Part shown: positions 1 to 11,685 of the stretch, in pieces | Position numbering within the stretch: position 1 is the first letter of the stretch | Layout: each line of letters begins with the position of its first letter | Assembly: GCF_040712315.1 (NCBI RefSeq) | Contig: NC_134017.1 | Location: 24,098,322 to 24,162,321 of the forward strand | Reading direction: 5' to 3' | Origin: Castanea sativa | Taxonomy: Eukaryota > Streptophyta > Magnoliopsida > Fagales > Fagaceae | Length of the DNA stretch: 64,000 nucleotides | Translations under genes and position numbers: made by a program | The notes under the pieces: generated by a model | Told to the model about the DNA's origin: nothing | Seen by the model: only the letters and a program-made list of their open reading frames with translations | Databases searched by the model: none

Positions 1-930
1 CTTTTTATACACACATCTGTCGGTGGCTTTTGTAGGGCCATTGGACCTTGGGAAACAGGCTAGGGCTTTTCAGCGCCCCAGGCATAAACTCATATATGTT
101 TTGACACTCCCCCCTATTTGGCATGTTTTTGATCACTTTGGAGCGAAGATTGCCTTGTTTTAGTGCTCGCAGTAGTGCGTAGTTGGCCCAACTGTGAACT
201 GGACTATCGAAAACTCTCACTAGCGTATCTGAGGCCACACAAATCCTACACTGGGGTAGTTTATATTTTTGCATCTTGTTCAGCACCTTCAGATGTCTTG
301 AACCTCATTTTCAAAGCCCGGTTCACTCAGTCTAGGGGTCGGTTCAGCCCCGGTAGTCAGAATCTGAAATAGAAAAATGCTAAAGCCCAATCTCAGCCGT
401 CCGATGACTTTTCTAGCTTATTTGGAGGATGGAGGGAGTCTTTTATCATGAGGGTATCTCAAGAAGCCCTTTCTCAGATTTTTAGCCCTATCGGTTAATA
501 ATAGGAGCAACCAGTGCATACTGCCTCATGGCGTGTCTAAGGATACTTCGTTCTGAGTGTCTGCATTCGTTATCAACATTATGGTATGGCCTACAAAGCC
601 GAGGTCACTTGTAGCCAGTCTGTGGGCTTGGGACCTTGCGAAACCTTAAACTAGAGCAGTTTATTTTGCCTAGTTCTCGCCCCCTCAGTCCAATATACAA
701 GAATGGGTCCGTCCCGCTGAAGATGTGTCTCTCATGTCGAGAATCGCATGAAACCTTAAACTAGGGCAGTTTATTTCATGCAATCTCTCCTTTCTATTTC
801 CCCCAACAAGACGATTGTCGTTTACAAGCCACTGACAAACTTGTGAAACTGCGATGCAAAATGAGTGGGTGTGATACAAGCTGGTTGAAAGCCACCATCC
901 ATAATGGAAACGCGATAGTGCGTGCATACA
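1..930. other. Tat element copy A, internal spacer downstream of antisense ORF
   Basis: This stretch has no convincing gene. It matches, with many substitutions and small indels, the region starting near 17741 in copy B (shared landmarks: TTTTATACACACATC, then GACACTCCCCC and the AAACCTTAAACTA motifs). It is therefore the internal 3' part of a Tat-type LTR retrotransposon whose upstream half lies left of the window. The short open frames in it are not conserved with copy B and are not called. Confidence 0.7.
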
Positions 931-1430
931 TTAGCAGCCCTCTCAAAGGTGACTCTTCTATGGCTATAAATGTAAGTCCTACCATAAGGAAATGTTTTTC
1001 ATACACATCAGCGGCCCTCTCAAAGGCAATTTATCCAAAATCATACATGTAAGTCCTACCTAGAGGCATTATTTCTTACACATACATCAAAAGCCCTTAT
1101 AAAGGCGATTTACAGATTTATACATGTAAGTCCTAACCAGAGGCATTGTTTTACACATACATTAGCCCCCTCTTAAAGGCGTGTCCCTGGAATTATACAT
1201 ATAAGTCCTAGCAAGAGGCATTGTTCCATACATACATCATGCTACAAGGAGATAATATAATACATCAAAGCCCATTGTGGGGCAATAAAATACATACATG
1301 TCCAAGCCTACCAAGAGGCAGCGAATAATATACATACATAACTGGCCCGTAATGGGGCAATGTCTACAGAACACAGGAAAAAATACATGCCCACGTAGGG
1401 GCTACATCATGCTACAACAAACGCTAACCC
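930..1430. repeat. Degenerate tandem repeat, period about 76 bp (copy A)
   Basis: Units carry the landmarks CATACATGTAAGTCCTA, then AGGCATTGTTTC, then ACACATACATCAG and CCTTNTAAAGGC. About four to five units are visible here. The homologous array in copy B (18620-19420) has about ten. The unit number has therefore changed since the two copies diverged. No coding potential is seen. Confidence 0.75.
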
Positions 1431-1439
1431 TATTAAGAA

Positions 1440-1865
1440 TCCTCACCGCCAATAAACTGGTCAATGTCGCCACCTGCAAAAGAACTAGTAGAAGGACTCG
1501 CACCATTTGAAGTGCCAGGATCATACCCTAGACCTTGGGAAGGCCCTGGAACCTAAGCAAAAGAACCCCAACTGGCTGGCGAGCCTAGAGGAATTGGTAT
1601 ACATACAGGCTTGAACGAAGGAATGATAGGCCCTCGGCCTGGAATTTGAGGGGCAGTCAGAACGAGAAGACGAGCCGCTCGTAACTCTCCCACCAATAGG
1701 CCTGGGGGTCGTCACCCCCGCAATCAAAATGGCTCTAAAAAACCTAAGCCGCCTGCTCGCCAGCAGAAGCAATCTTGTCATCAGAAGAATCATCCCCCTA
1801 GGACGTGGCATACATGGGGACCTTACCCCGATCTCCCCTAGAACTAACTCTCCTAGACATGATCT
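1440..1865 (-). pseudogene. Remnant of antisense plant-mobile-domain ORF, internally deleted (copy A)
   Basis: Read on the minus strand, the 1780-1865 part matches the amino-terminal end of the antisense ORF of copy B (landmark MPRPRG, at about 21700-21790 in B). The 1440-1680 part matches its carboxy-terminal tail (at about 19500-19760 in B; landmarks PIIPSF and WGSFA). The intervening 1.9 kb, which holds the plant mobile domain in copy B, is missing. The two ends of the ORF have thus been fused by an internal deletion. It cannot encode a functional product. Confidence 0.65.
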
Positions 1866-1993
1866 ACATAACAATAAGAAATTTAGACATAAGTGGTAAG
1901 CCCATGAGTTGAATGGCAATGTAGATGAACTAACACTTTTCCTAAACATATCATGTAGGCCTGTGTCAAGCACATGTTCTCACAAAGAAAGAA

Positions 1994-3440
1994 GATTCTT
2001 ATATTAACAGTGGGTGATAGTGGTCATGCCGTATGCTTGCATTCTACAGTGGGTGATAGCGGCCGTACCGGATACTTGCATTCTATAGTGGGTGATAGCG
2101 GTCACGCCGTATGCTCACAATCTATAATAGGTAAGAGTGGTCATGCTGTATGCTCACATTCTACAGTGGGTGATAGCGGTCATGTTGTATGCCTGCATTC
2201 TACAGTGGGTGATAGCAGCCATGTCGTATGCTCACATTCCTTCTTGAGGTAACAGTGACCGTGTCGTACGTCTCACGCCATCATAATTATCAAGTCCCTA
2301 AAGAAGTTTTGAGTTCTTGATCTACAGTGGGTGATAGCGGTCATGTTGTATGCTCACATCCCATCTTAAGGTAATAGTGATTGTGTCGCACACCTCGCAT
2401 CACAATTATCAGTTTCCAAAGAAGTTTTGAGGTCCTGATCCATAGTGGGTGATAGCGGCCGTGTCGTATGCTCACATCCCATCTTGAGGTAATAGTGACT
2501 GTGTCGTATGCCTCGCATCACAATTATCAGTTCCCAGAGAAGTTTCGAGTTCCTGATCTACAGTGGGTAATAACGGCCATGCCATATGCTCACATTCCTT
2601 CTTGAGGTAATACCGACCGTGTCGTACGCATCGCACCACAATTCTTAGTTCCCAAAAAACAAATTCCAAGTTCCTGATCTATAGTAGGTGATAGCGGCCG
2701 TGCCGTATGCACACATCCTATCTTGAGGTAATAGCTACCGTGTCGTACGCCTTGCACCACAATTATTGGTTCCCAAAAAAAGGTTCTGAGTTCGTAATCT
2801 ACAGTGGGTGATAGCGGCTGTGCTGTCTACTCACATTCCTTCTTGAGGTAATAGCGATCATGTCATACTCCTCGCGCCATCATAATTATCAAGTCTCTGA
2901 AGCAATACCAAGTTTGCGTCTAGAGTGGGTGATAGCGGCCGTGTCGTATGCTCACATCCTATTTTGAGGTAATAGCGACCGTGTTGTACGCCTCACATCA
3001 CAATTATCAGTTCCTAAAGAGGTTATGAGTTCCTAATCTACATTGGGTGATAGCGGCCGTGTCGTATGCTCACATCCCGTCTTGAGGTAATAGCAACCTT
3101 GTCTTATGCCTCGCACCACAATTATCAGTTTCCAAAAAAAGTTTCGAGTTCCTAATCTACAGTGGGTGATAGCGGCCATGTCGTATGCTCACATTCCTTC
3201 TTGAGGTAATAGCAACCATGTCGTACACCTGGTGCCATCACAGTTATCAAGTCCCAGAAGCAATACTGAGTTCGCATCTACAATGGGTGATAGTGGCTGT
3301 GTCATATGCTCACATCCTATTTTGAGGTAATAACGGCCATGTCGTACGCCTCGCATCACAATTATCCAATCCCAAAGAAATTCTGAGTTCTTAATCTACA
3401 CTAGGTTAGAGCGACAATGCCATATTCTCACACCCTATTT
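1994..3440. repeat. Tandem repeat block with GGGTGATAGCGGNC units (copy A)
   Basis: The first part (about 1994-2250) has units of about 40 bp: ACAGTGGGTGATAGCGG, then a CGTATGC motif, then CACATTC. From about 2325 onward this becomes a higher-order unit of about 119 bp repeated about nine times. Each unit carries GGGTGATAGCGG, TTGAGGTAATAGC and ATCACAATTATCAGTTCC. The block sits between the antisense ORF remnant and the polypurine tract. Copy B has an unrelated 42-bp repeat at this position. Confidence 0.9.
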
Positions 3441-4119
3441 CGAGGCTAACTAGTAGTGATCCCGTACGTCTTGCCATTTTCACTGTTTCCGAATATCAGG
3501 TAAATTTCCTCACATGTCCCACGGTTTATTTTATGTATCTAAATTTCCGCACGCTTGCACTCATATGCCTAAAACAAGAAATATGCGCATTTTTCCTAAG
3601 ATAGCATGGCACAAATCATGGCAAAAACATATGCTTATGAAAATTCCAAAAATAAAAGTAAACACTAGCATGTATCTCTAGTAGTATTGCTACTGACCTC
3701 GAGTGCAGAATAGAGGGAAACAGCTAACTGAAATGGCGGACTAAAGCTGAAAGCACAGAAGGGGGTCAAAGGCCTTTTATAGGCCGTGGGCTGCCCAGCA
3801 ACCCTTCTAGGACCGCCGGGTTGGCTCAACGGCCTTATAAGGGCTGCCGGGCAGCGTTGATCAACACTGACCCGGTCAATGCTGTCCCAATCAATCCCTA
3901 AAAAAAAAAAATCCTCTCCCTTCCCCTCTCCTAGAGTGCAGAGACACGTTCGGAAAATATTTCGATAGTAGCTATAGCCGATCAAGCTAGCTAGGTAAAA
4001 TCCGATCTCAATCCATAAATAGTCTCTGCAAGCAAATTTAGGGGCAAAAAAATTCGAAATCACATTCTTTATCCAACATTTCTCATTACACTTAAGATAT
4101 CAGATAAAGAAGGGGCAAC
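3441..4119 (+). other. 3' end of Tat internal region with polypurine tract (copy A)
   Basis: The start, GAGGCTAACTAGTAGT followed by CGTACGTCTTGCCATTT, is shared with copy B at 22805-22925. The end, AAAGAAGGGGCAAC, is purine-rich and abuts TGTTGATACC. This is the expected layout of a plus-strand primer (polypurine tract) directly before a 3' LTR. The same AAAGAAGGGGCAGC precedes LTR B. The minus-strand frame inside this piece is not conserved in B and is not called. Confidence 0.75.
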
Positions 4120-6492
4120 TGTTGATACCGAATATTATTCGCCCTCGATTTGCGTTCCAGACCCCGAAAGTTCAAAAATATTATTTTCGCTTTATGGGGC
4201 CGCGCCAACATCTAGAACATGGTGCAACTCGTTCAAACACTAGGCACCCAAAGTGCCCTTTTCAGCTAAAATGACCAAAATGCCCCTAGTCAACCCTAGG
4301 GTTGATGAAAGATAAAACGAGGTCCAAACTCTCGCAAAAAAAAAAAAATTCCCAGTTTTACTTCAAACTCGAGCTTCTTGGAGATTTTTAACAAGTTTGA
4401 CCCGATTTCGATCTCTTGTGGACCTGAAAACACTAATTTTGATCTGGCTGCCAAAACGGGTTGAAACCAACGTTGTTGTGAAGATTATAAAATTATCATT
4501 CCAAGGATTGTTCATGGGTCAAAATCGGCGCTAGAACAGCCGAGATATCACGAAAACCGGGATGGCGCATTGATCAATGCTCCACAAACTTCTGAGAGAC
4601 ATAACTTTTGATTCGACTGTTGGATTTTCAAGATCCATACCTTTTCAGAAACAGGGAGTCAAGATCTTTTTAATGGTTTCTGGATCCATACTTTTTTAGG
4701 CCTTTCAAGGCCGAAGGCCTTTTGAGGGCCACCGCCTCAAAAGGCATGTTAGGGCTATAAATAGCCCCAAGCACCCCACGGACTAGGGAGGAACATATTT
4801 TTTCTGATATTTGCTTGCTACCCAGCTTGTCTACATATTTTTTCTCTCTTCCAAACATAAAAAAAAATACATCAAAGCTTCTTGATTCTTCTCTGCTCAC
4901 CAAAAACACAAGGTATTGTTCCTATGCCCAATGTTCCTTTCCCTTGGTTCTACACTTTGGATTTGGGGTTTAAGGGTGTGGATGTAGCTTTGTTGGTTAT
5001 CACCCACACCCCTAACCTTCTAAATCTTATTCTAGCATTTATCTTCCTTTTTTAACTTGAATAACATGATTTATTGCTTTCTTTAGCATGTTTCTTTTTT
5101 TATGTGTGTTTCTAGCTAGGTTCTCTTGCTTGTTATGCCTTGTGCCATGTTTTGTGCTTAGATCTACATTTTTACATGCTTATATGTTTAGATCTACATG
5201 TTTAGGGTTTTATGCCATGTTCCCTTGCTTCGTTCCTCTTTTTGCTTTATGTTAATGTTAGGGTTACATGCTCACATGTTTGTATGATGTCATTGGTCGT
5301 GCCTTGCTTGGATCTATGTGTTTATGTGTTTTTTGCCATGTTTTATGCTTAGATCCACTTCCGTACATGCTTATATACTCCGATCCATGTTCTACCATGT
5401 TTATGTGCTAAGCTTTCACATGTTCACACACATGCTGCCATGTTTATGCTTTGATCTATTTTTCCACATGCTTGTGTGCTTGGATCTATGCTCTTATATG
5501 CTTTATGCTTTCTCCCATGTGCTTGTGCACTCCATGCCATATTTGTGTGCCTAGACCTATGCTATGTTTGTTGTGCCATGTGTTTTGTGTGTTCATGATG
5601 CCGGTTGCCATAAGCATGCCTTTCCCCTTTTCCGCTCCATGTGACGTCTTGCCTACCATGTTTGTTTGTGTCACTTGTTAGCTTTGTGTGCATCTTTACA
5701 TGCTTGCTTACATGTCCATGCATGAATCTTGCTTGCTAGTGTGTTGTCCATGCTTCAACACAATGAAGTTATGGACATTCGATCCAAACCTACATTTGTC
5801 CCCCTGCAAACACCACCTTTTGTTTGTTTTCTTGCTTATATGCATTTTTGCTTGTTTGCTTGCTATCTTGCTTGTTTGTTTGCTATCTCTTTTACTTGTT
5901 TGCTCGCATCCTTGTTTCTTTGCTTGTTGTGTCTATCACACTTGTCTCCTTTATGCCTCTTCCACACACACTTTCATATTTTTTTTTTCCATTTGCTTGT
6001 CTGTTGGTTCCTTGTCTTTACTTTTGCATGTACACATATAGAGCAAGGATGCATGGAGCTAGGGCACAGTTTCCTGGGCACAAGCAAAAAGGGTGCGGGC
6101 CCAAGCATGTCGATTTGAGCCAAGCGGCTGTAGTCAGTGGGTTTAGGGTTTAGCTTTTCCCTTTGGTTATGTACTCTTTAAAACCCCTTCCTTCCTCCCC
6201 ATTTCTCTCTTAAATGGGTTGAATTAGGTATATCATGTTAAGTACCATTCGTCCTCGTCTCTAGAGTATGGCGACCCTTATTTACTTTCCTACACCTATA
6301 TTTTGGGTTATGCTCTAGTGATGTAGGCATTTACTTTCCTACTCTGTGTGCTAACATTGTGCATGATGTATGTTTATATATACCTACTCCCCCCTTTTCT
6401 GGTGTGATTGTCACAATCCATGTCACCTAAAGCAAGCGATGCCTAATTTCCGCTGTGAAAGCAAGGTGACATGTCACTGAATTTTTGCCACA
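4120..6492 (+). mobile_element. LTR A of Tat-type Ty3/gypsy family (about 2.4 kb)
   Basis: It starts TGTTGATACC right after a polypurine tract and ends near CCACA just before a primer-binding-like site. It is homologous over most of its length to LTR B (23664-26712), and its first 445 bp to the inverted LTR at 35346-36719. The middle (about 5050-6010) is T-rich and low in complexity, with repeated CATGCTTATATG and TTAGATCTACAT words. Compared with LTR B it lacks about 300 bp near the 3' end (26380-26700 in B). Because it has a polypurine tract on one side and a primer site on the other, it appears to be shared by two tandem internal regions. Confidence 0.8.
4756..4764 (+). promoter_or_regulatory. 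TATA box of LTR A (U3 promoter)
   Basis: TATAAATAG sits in the context GGGCTATAAATAGCCCC, about 640 bp into the LTR. The same context is kept in LTR B at 24282-24290 although the flanks have diverged. This fits the retroelement's RNA polymerase II promoter. The transcription start would be expected about 30 bp downstream. Confidence 0.7.
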
Positions 6493-6499
6493 GAATTGG

Positions 6500-6512
6500 T
6501 GGCGACTCCACT
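6500..6512 (+). other. Primer binding site, tRNA-Arg type (copy A)
   Basis: TGGCGACTCCACT follows the LTR end by a few bases. Tat/Ogre elements typically prime from tRNA-Arg with a site like TGGCGACTCTGCTGGGG, so this is a decayed version. It marks the internal region to its right as belonging to an element whose 5' LTR is LTR A. Confidence 0.65.
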
Positions 6513-6719
6513 CACCTTTCATAATCACCTAAAATTTAGCCCAGATTCTTGCCATAATACCAAAGGTAGACCAACCTCCCTCCACCGAAGCTCCACGTGA
6601 AATGCACGCACTACATGCCATTGAGAGGGACCCTCCAATGGGGCCCTGCGCCTGTGGGAGCTATAGCCACGACGGCTAGTCGAACATAGGCACGGTGGCA
6701 GCGGTCATTCCACTTAGCC
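6513..6719 (+). other. Untranslated leader after primer site (copy A)
   Basis: It is homologous to 26734-26935 after LTR B (shared: GCCCAGATTCNTGCCAT, CCAAAGGTAGACC, TCCAACGGGGCC-like words). The homology stops near 6719, where an inverted integrase fragment begins. No open frame in it is conserved between the two copies. Confidence 0.6.
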
Positions 6720-7075
6720 GGTTGAGGCTGGGCATGACATTTCTGATGAACTTTCCTGGCACACCGTAACAGCAAATAATGTTGTGTTTCAGGAACCAGG
6801 CTACCACGGCTTGAGTGACGCTCTTGCATGAAGTGGCTTCCACCCATTTAGTGAAATAATCGATCGCCACCAAGATGTACTCGTGACCATTTGAAGCCTT
6901 CAGAATTACGGTTCTAATGGCATCCATACCCTAGGCTGAGAAGGGCCATGGTGCTGTTAAAGAGTGCAAAGGCTAAGGAGGAGCGTTCTTCCTGTCTTTA
7001 TAGACTTGGTAATGGTGGCATGTCCTCACATGTTTAATGCAATCATTTTTCATGGTGAGCCAGTAATAAAGATGA
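6720..7075 (-). pseudogene. Inverted Ty3/gypsy integrase fragment
   Basis: The minus strand reads the end of an HHCC-type integrase zinc region (YYWLTMKNDCIKHVRTCHH) and then the start of the catalytic core (GMDAIRTVILKASNGHEYI, then DYFTKWVEA). It is broken by stops and truncated at both ends. The same protein family is present in the opposite orientation at 13949-14590, so this is a rearranged piece of the same Tat family joined backwards to the leader of copy A. It has no intact catalytic triad. Confidence 0.8.
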
Positions 7076-8809
7076 CAAAGTGTTTGTAAAGTACAAATAC
7101 AAAGTTCTTGATGATGACTATGTGAATAATCTTAAAGCAAAAACATTGAATTGTTCTAGAATGAAGATGTTAGAATTTGTTGTAGGACAACTATGAAATA
7201 CATTTAAATATGGGATGGTTGTATTAGATACATCACAAGAGATTATTCTAAATATATAGCTAGTACACAGGTACAATATTGTAGTGGAAGGATCGATAAT
7301 TTTCAAATAAATTCATACTTTTGGGATAGACTATTGAAGTAATTCCACAAGGATATGAATTTCGATCCTTGGTTCTACACAGAGGCAATAGATGATATAA
7401 ATATGGATTATTGGATCAAGGTTATGTAAAAAGAATTAGATTCTATTTAAAGTCTAGAACTTGTAGAGGCGCCTAATGGCATTAAGCCTATTGTTCTCAA
7501 ATAGGTCTACAAGAAAATGAGATTGATAGATTTGAAGGTGCAAACCTTCAAGGTCAAGACTAATGGCGAAAAGATTTATTCAAAAAGAAATGGTTTGACT
7601 ATGAAAAGATTTTTTCACCAATAGTCAAGTTTGACACTATCTAGATTCTCTTATCCATTATATTTCATTTGGATGAAATATTGCAATGGATGTCAAGAAA
7701 GCTTCTTTTAGTAGCAATCTTGAGAAAGACATCTATATGATGTATCTAGACATCTATAGTGTTTAGTATGCAAGTTGCTTAAATTCCATTTATGGACTAA
7801 AGCAAGCATATAAATCATAAAATATCATTTTTTATCAAGAAATCAAGTTGTTTGATTTTGATCAAGTATTAAAAGGCCTTATGTGTGTAAATGCTATATA
7901 GAATAATAAATTTCTTAATGTATGTTGATGACATTCTAATTATTTAAAATGATGTAGTGTTACTGTCATCAATGAAGTTTTTGGTTGTCTAGTCCAGTTT
8001 GATATAAAGTACTTGGGAAAGACTGGTCACATCCTAAGAATTTAATTTTGTTAAAATTCAGAAATTAGGATGTTTGGACTATCTCAAACTGCTTAAATAG
8101 ATTAGAGTCTAGCCAAGTATAGCATGTAATACTTCAAGAAAGGATTCTTTCCTTTTAAGTTTGAAGTTCCTTTATATAGGACTATGGTCCTACGACATAT
8201 AAAAGGAAGAGCATATTGAGACAGTTCCTTATATCAAATAGATAGGATGTCCTTATGCTATGCTAAATACTAGGCTAAATATCTATTTTGCGGTGGGCAT
8301 GGTAAGCAAATATCAATTGAATCAAAGATCACTTAATCTAGTGGGAGTAAAGCATATACTCAAATATCTTAGGAGAATGAGGGATTATATGCTTGTCCAC
8401 AAAAGTGAGGTTTTGATAGTTACTAGATGTACAAATTCTGACTTGTAGTTTGATTGTGATTCATGAAGTAGGACTTCAAGATATGTGTTCATCCTTGGTG
8501 GTGAAGATACACATTATGATGTTGAACTTCAAGATATGTGTTCATCCTAGGTGGTGAAGATACACATTATGATGTTGAACTTCAAGATATGTGTTCACTC
8601 TGGTGGGTCAAAATACACATTAAGTATAATTAGTATCATCTCATTAGAGAGATATGAATACGTGAGAAGTAGTAGTAGAAAAGATAATTTATTTAATAAA
8701 TCTGACTGAAACTTGTTTCCAAGCCTTGCCTCAGAGTGATTATGAATTACTCTAAAGGGAGATAAGTGTCGGATATATGATAAATTTTCTTTGACGGCAA
8801 GTGGGAGAT
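7076..8809 (+). pseudogene. Decayed Ty1/copia pol fragment (RT-RNase H end)
   Basis: The sequence is collinear with the copia element at 27158-35042, from about 31740 to its polypurine tract. Shared pieces include a DDYVNN-type peptide at 7110, the RT start near 7480-7760 and the RNase H/RT end at 8260-8448 (VGMVSKYQ, HILKYLRRMRDYMLV). It is full of stops and indels and the upstream two thirds of the element are missing. It ends at GGCAAGTGGGAGAT, the decayed polypurine tract before an LTR piece. Confidence 0.85.
8473..8640. repeat. 53-bp tandem triplication inside copia debris
   Basis: ACTTCAAGATATGTGTTCA starts at 8473, 8526 and 8579. The first two units are nearly identical and the third has diverged. 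It lies where the RNase H coding region (a TSGCVFTLGG-type segment) should be, so it is a local expansion of dead coding sequence. Confidence 0.9.
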
Positions 8810-9535
8810 TATTGGGGTTTATGCCCTAAAATCTAATTTATTGGCATGTCATAAATAATTAAATTGTTTAATTATATGAGACTATTTATAAGTGAACTAA
8901 TGGGACATTATCTTAGTCCATGAGATGCATTGTATGTGATTTATGTGATTTAGTCACAGAAGATGTAAATCACAAGTTCTTTGTAAACTCTGAAGTTTAG
9001 TTCGTAGTCGGTGATGAAATTGGGTGTTTCATCTACAAAGATTATAACATATCAACTAAGATGATTTGTCTTGATCATGGAAATAGAGATTTCTAGTTGG
9101 TATGTTAATATGTTTTAAGAGTTAAGACATATTGAACTGGACTGCTGTGAGATTTATTATTCTCCTAATGACTATCAAATGAATAATAAATCTCACGACT
9201 TCTATTTACATAAACTCTTAATCCTGAGAGAATAATGGACCTGATCATGAAATGTAGGTTGCTTTGATATATCAGGAGTGAGATCTATTTGTCACGGTCA
9301 AAACTTTAGTATGTTGGGCAACCACATTTAGTGTTGATGGAACATGTATTCTTAAGATGGAATTCATAATCTTTTAACGGAGATAAAAAATATTCCCTTA
9401 AGATAAGTTTAATGGGTTTGGTTATTCAGAGAGTTGGGCCCAACCACTTTAGTAAGAAGTTACTAAAGTATATATTTATGGAATTGGATTTCATAAATAT
9501 ATAATGAATAAATTAAAGGATTAAACCGGGTACTC
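8810..9535 (+). mobile_element. Partial copia 3' LTR
   Basis: It begins TATTGGGGTTTATGCCC, a G-to-A change from the family's TGTTGGGG start. It follows the solo LTR at 14610 base by base to about GGTACTCAATGATT, then stops abruptly. The last roughly 570 bp of the LTR are missing and the join is directly to Tat sequence. The right end of this copia copy was thus lost by deletion or rearrangement rather than by clean insertion. Confidence 0.8.
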
Positions 9536-11390
9536 AATGATTATGGAATTGAAAGAGAAGTTAGAAGCCAGCTGCATTACTATATAAGTTGGGTCAAAGA
9601 AGGATTGGGATGAGTATTTACTGAAACGTCTTGGCCAAGTTGCTCCAGCACCTCCCTCTTTAGTAGTCATTGAGGAAATCGTAGAATCACCTGTGGATCT
9701 AGGGTCGTCAGATTCAGAGAAAGGGCAAACCCTGCCTGCCATTAGAGGATTCACTCCTCAAGTTCTCGCATTGCCTGCAATTGTAAGACCAGTTTCATCG
9801 TCAGTATGGAAGGGGACTGCCATTGCTTTCGCTATCCGGGGTTTTGATCCTTTTATTTTGTCGAAGTTAGCCTCGAGAATCTCTAGGGTATCCAGCTTAA
9901 AAGCCCTTAAAGCTATTCTGCCAAGTTCGGTGGTCATTAATCCGAAGACATTCTCTATAGTATCCAATTTGCAAACTCGGGAGGGTGTTATCATTCGCAC
10001 GCCAAAGTCGTTCCCTTATGAAGATAGTGATCGTGTCCCCTGGAAATACGATGTGGCCTTGATCTCCACTTAAACTGGAAAAGAAGAGGTTTGCTCCAAT
10101 ATCTCTTCAAGTCTATCGGGGCTCACTAGGAGTGGCCGTTGCTATACTTCCAAAAAGTTGGAAAAGAGAAGAAAAGAGATTAGAAAGGGTATAGCCGAAC
10201 CCATTAGGAACAGAGTCACAATTGCAGAGCTAAGGAGTTCTTGAAAGCTATTAGGAACTTAGAGTACAGTGTGATTTTGCAGCTAAACAAGTCGCCAGCT
10301 AAAATCTCCATCTTGGCGTTACTACTATTATCTAAGGTCCACCGCAATGCTCTTTTGAAGGTCTTGAAGGAAACACGTGTTCCTACAAGTGCTACAGAAT
10401 CTGCCTTTGAAGGCATGGTCTCAACAGTATTGGCCACCAACCAGATTTCCTTTATTTCCTTTACAGGTGATGAACTACCACCAGAAGGTAGAAACCACAC
10501 TTTGCCCATGCACATTATAGTAAAGTGTGAGGATATGATCATCGCCAGAGTACTAATTAACAATGAATCCGCCCTGAATGTTTGCTTGATGTCCACACTG
10601 TAGCATTTGAATGTGGATACCTCTCTTAGCTGCCCTACCACCATGATCATTAGAGCTTTTGATGGCACTCTCCATGAGGTCCAAGGAGAGATCGAGTTAG
10701 CCATTGGAGTTGGCCCTATGTTCTTCACGGTCAATTTCCAAGTCATTAAGGTGGACTCCCCTTATAATATGCTCCTAGGGCGGCCTTGGCTAAACACCGT
10801 GGGCGCGGTTGCTTCTACCCTTCATCGGAGACAAAAATTCCCATTTGAAGACCTGATGGTCACTATTATGGCTGAAGAACCCCTCCGTTACTCCAATGGC
10901 CGCCAAAGAGATGCTCAAATTCGGCTATCAGTTAGGCTAAGACCTCAGTGCCGTAGGACACAGGAAGGCTTCTTTCGTCGAACTCCTGGACAATAAAGGA
11001 GGTTTTGGTTTAGGTGATGACCCCTCCGATGAAGAACTTTTTTGAGCTTCCAGAGGAAAGAAAAGGAAGTGCATTTGCCAAGGGATGTCTATTCCCCATA
11101 TCAGAGCGACTTTTTCGGCTCTGGCCAAGGTCATCAGATCAGAAGTAGCACGGGAATCATGTGAGGAGGAATAAGATTTGGCTTGCCTCATCTGTCTTTG
11201 TCCAGAAGAATTCTCAATTAATGCCATCATATCCCTAAAGGATGATCTGACTACTACTATCAAGCCTTATGTGCCAGGCGAGATAGTAGGCCATTGGATC
11301 GTCGAGCCCTACTTTGTGGTTACACCGGCTGAGTAAAGAGTATTCCATTATTGTGTGGTTAGATCCTCCACTTGCCCAAAAGAGTTGGAA
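9536..11390 (+). pseudogene. Tat/Ogre gag-end and aspartic protease region (copy B)
   Basis: It reads in several frames. A spacer (10000-10070) contains PFPYEDS-like and VPWKYDV peptides. A protease domain follows at about 10400-10850. The usual catalytic DNGS/DTGA motif reads LINNESALNV, so the aspartate is replaced by asparagine. The flap and fold landmarks MIIRAFDGT, GEIELAIGVGP and NMLLGRPWL are recognisable. A stop after 10603 and a frame change near 10850 break it. In the living family this protease would cut the gag-pol polyprotein in the virus-like particle. This copy is inactive. Gag proper is not visible here. Confidence 0.8.
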
Positions 11391-11685
11391 TGGCATATCT
11401 AGTTTTTTTTTTTTTTTGCATGTTATTTCCTGTTTCCTACATTTCTTGCTCACATTTTCCAGTTCATTTTCCATTAAAAAAAATATATGTTTCCTTTTCA
11501 TCATTATCAGGCATGAACTTTGTTATCCCTCTATTCATAGCCATTAATGAAATTATCCAGCATATTATTCAGGAAATCCTTGCATTTATCTCTTTATCTG
11601 CTTTCCTATGAATATGTGTGTGCAAATTGTCTTATGTTTCCTTGTATATGTTCCGTTTTATAGGATATATTCTAATTCCCAAGCG
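11391..11685 (+). other. Candidate intron between protease and reverse transcriptase
   Basis: Coding similarity stops near 11390. A T-rich 300-bp stretch follows (T15 at 11402) with pyrimidine tracts ending in possible 3' splice sites TTATCAG (about 11512) and TTTTATAG (about 11662). Acidic coding sequence then resumes and leads into the RT. Ogre elements are known to carry an intron at exactly this place. The Tat element at 38706 has no such gap between protease and RT. Splicing itself is inferred, not shown. Confidence 0.45.

Noticed and set aside
1974..2252. 92-codon plus-strand frame with a repeated HSTVGDSGH-like peptide
   Set aside because: It is produced by the 40-bp tandem repeat. 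The frame is not kept in the later 119-bp units, and copy B has a different repeat here.
5318..6153. Several overlapping Cys/Phe/Leu-rich plus-strand frames inside LTR A
   Set aside because: T-rich, low-complexity LTR sequence gives hydrophobic frames by composition. Frames differ in LTR B (24690-26011), so there is no conserved product.
8473..8640. Possible regulatory direct repeats
   Set aside because: The 53-bp triplication lies inside dead copia RNase H sequence and has no relation to a promoter.
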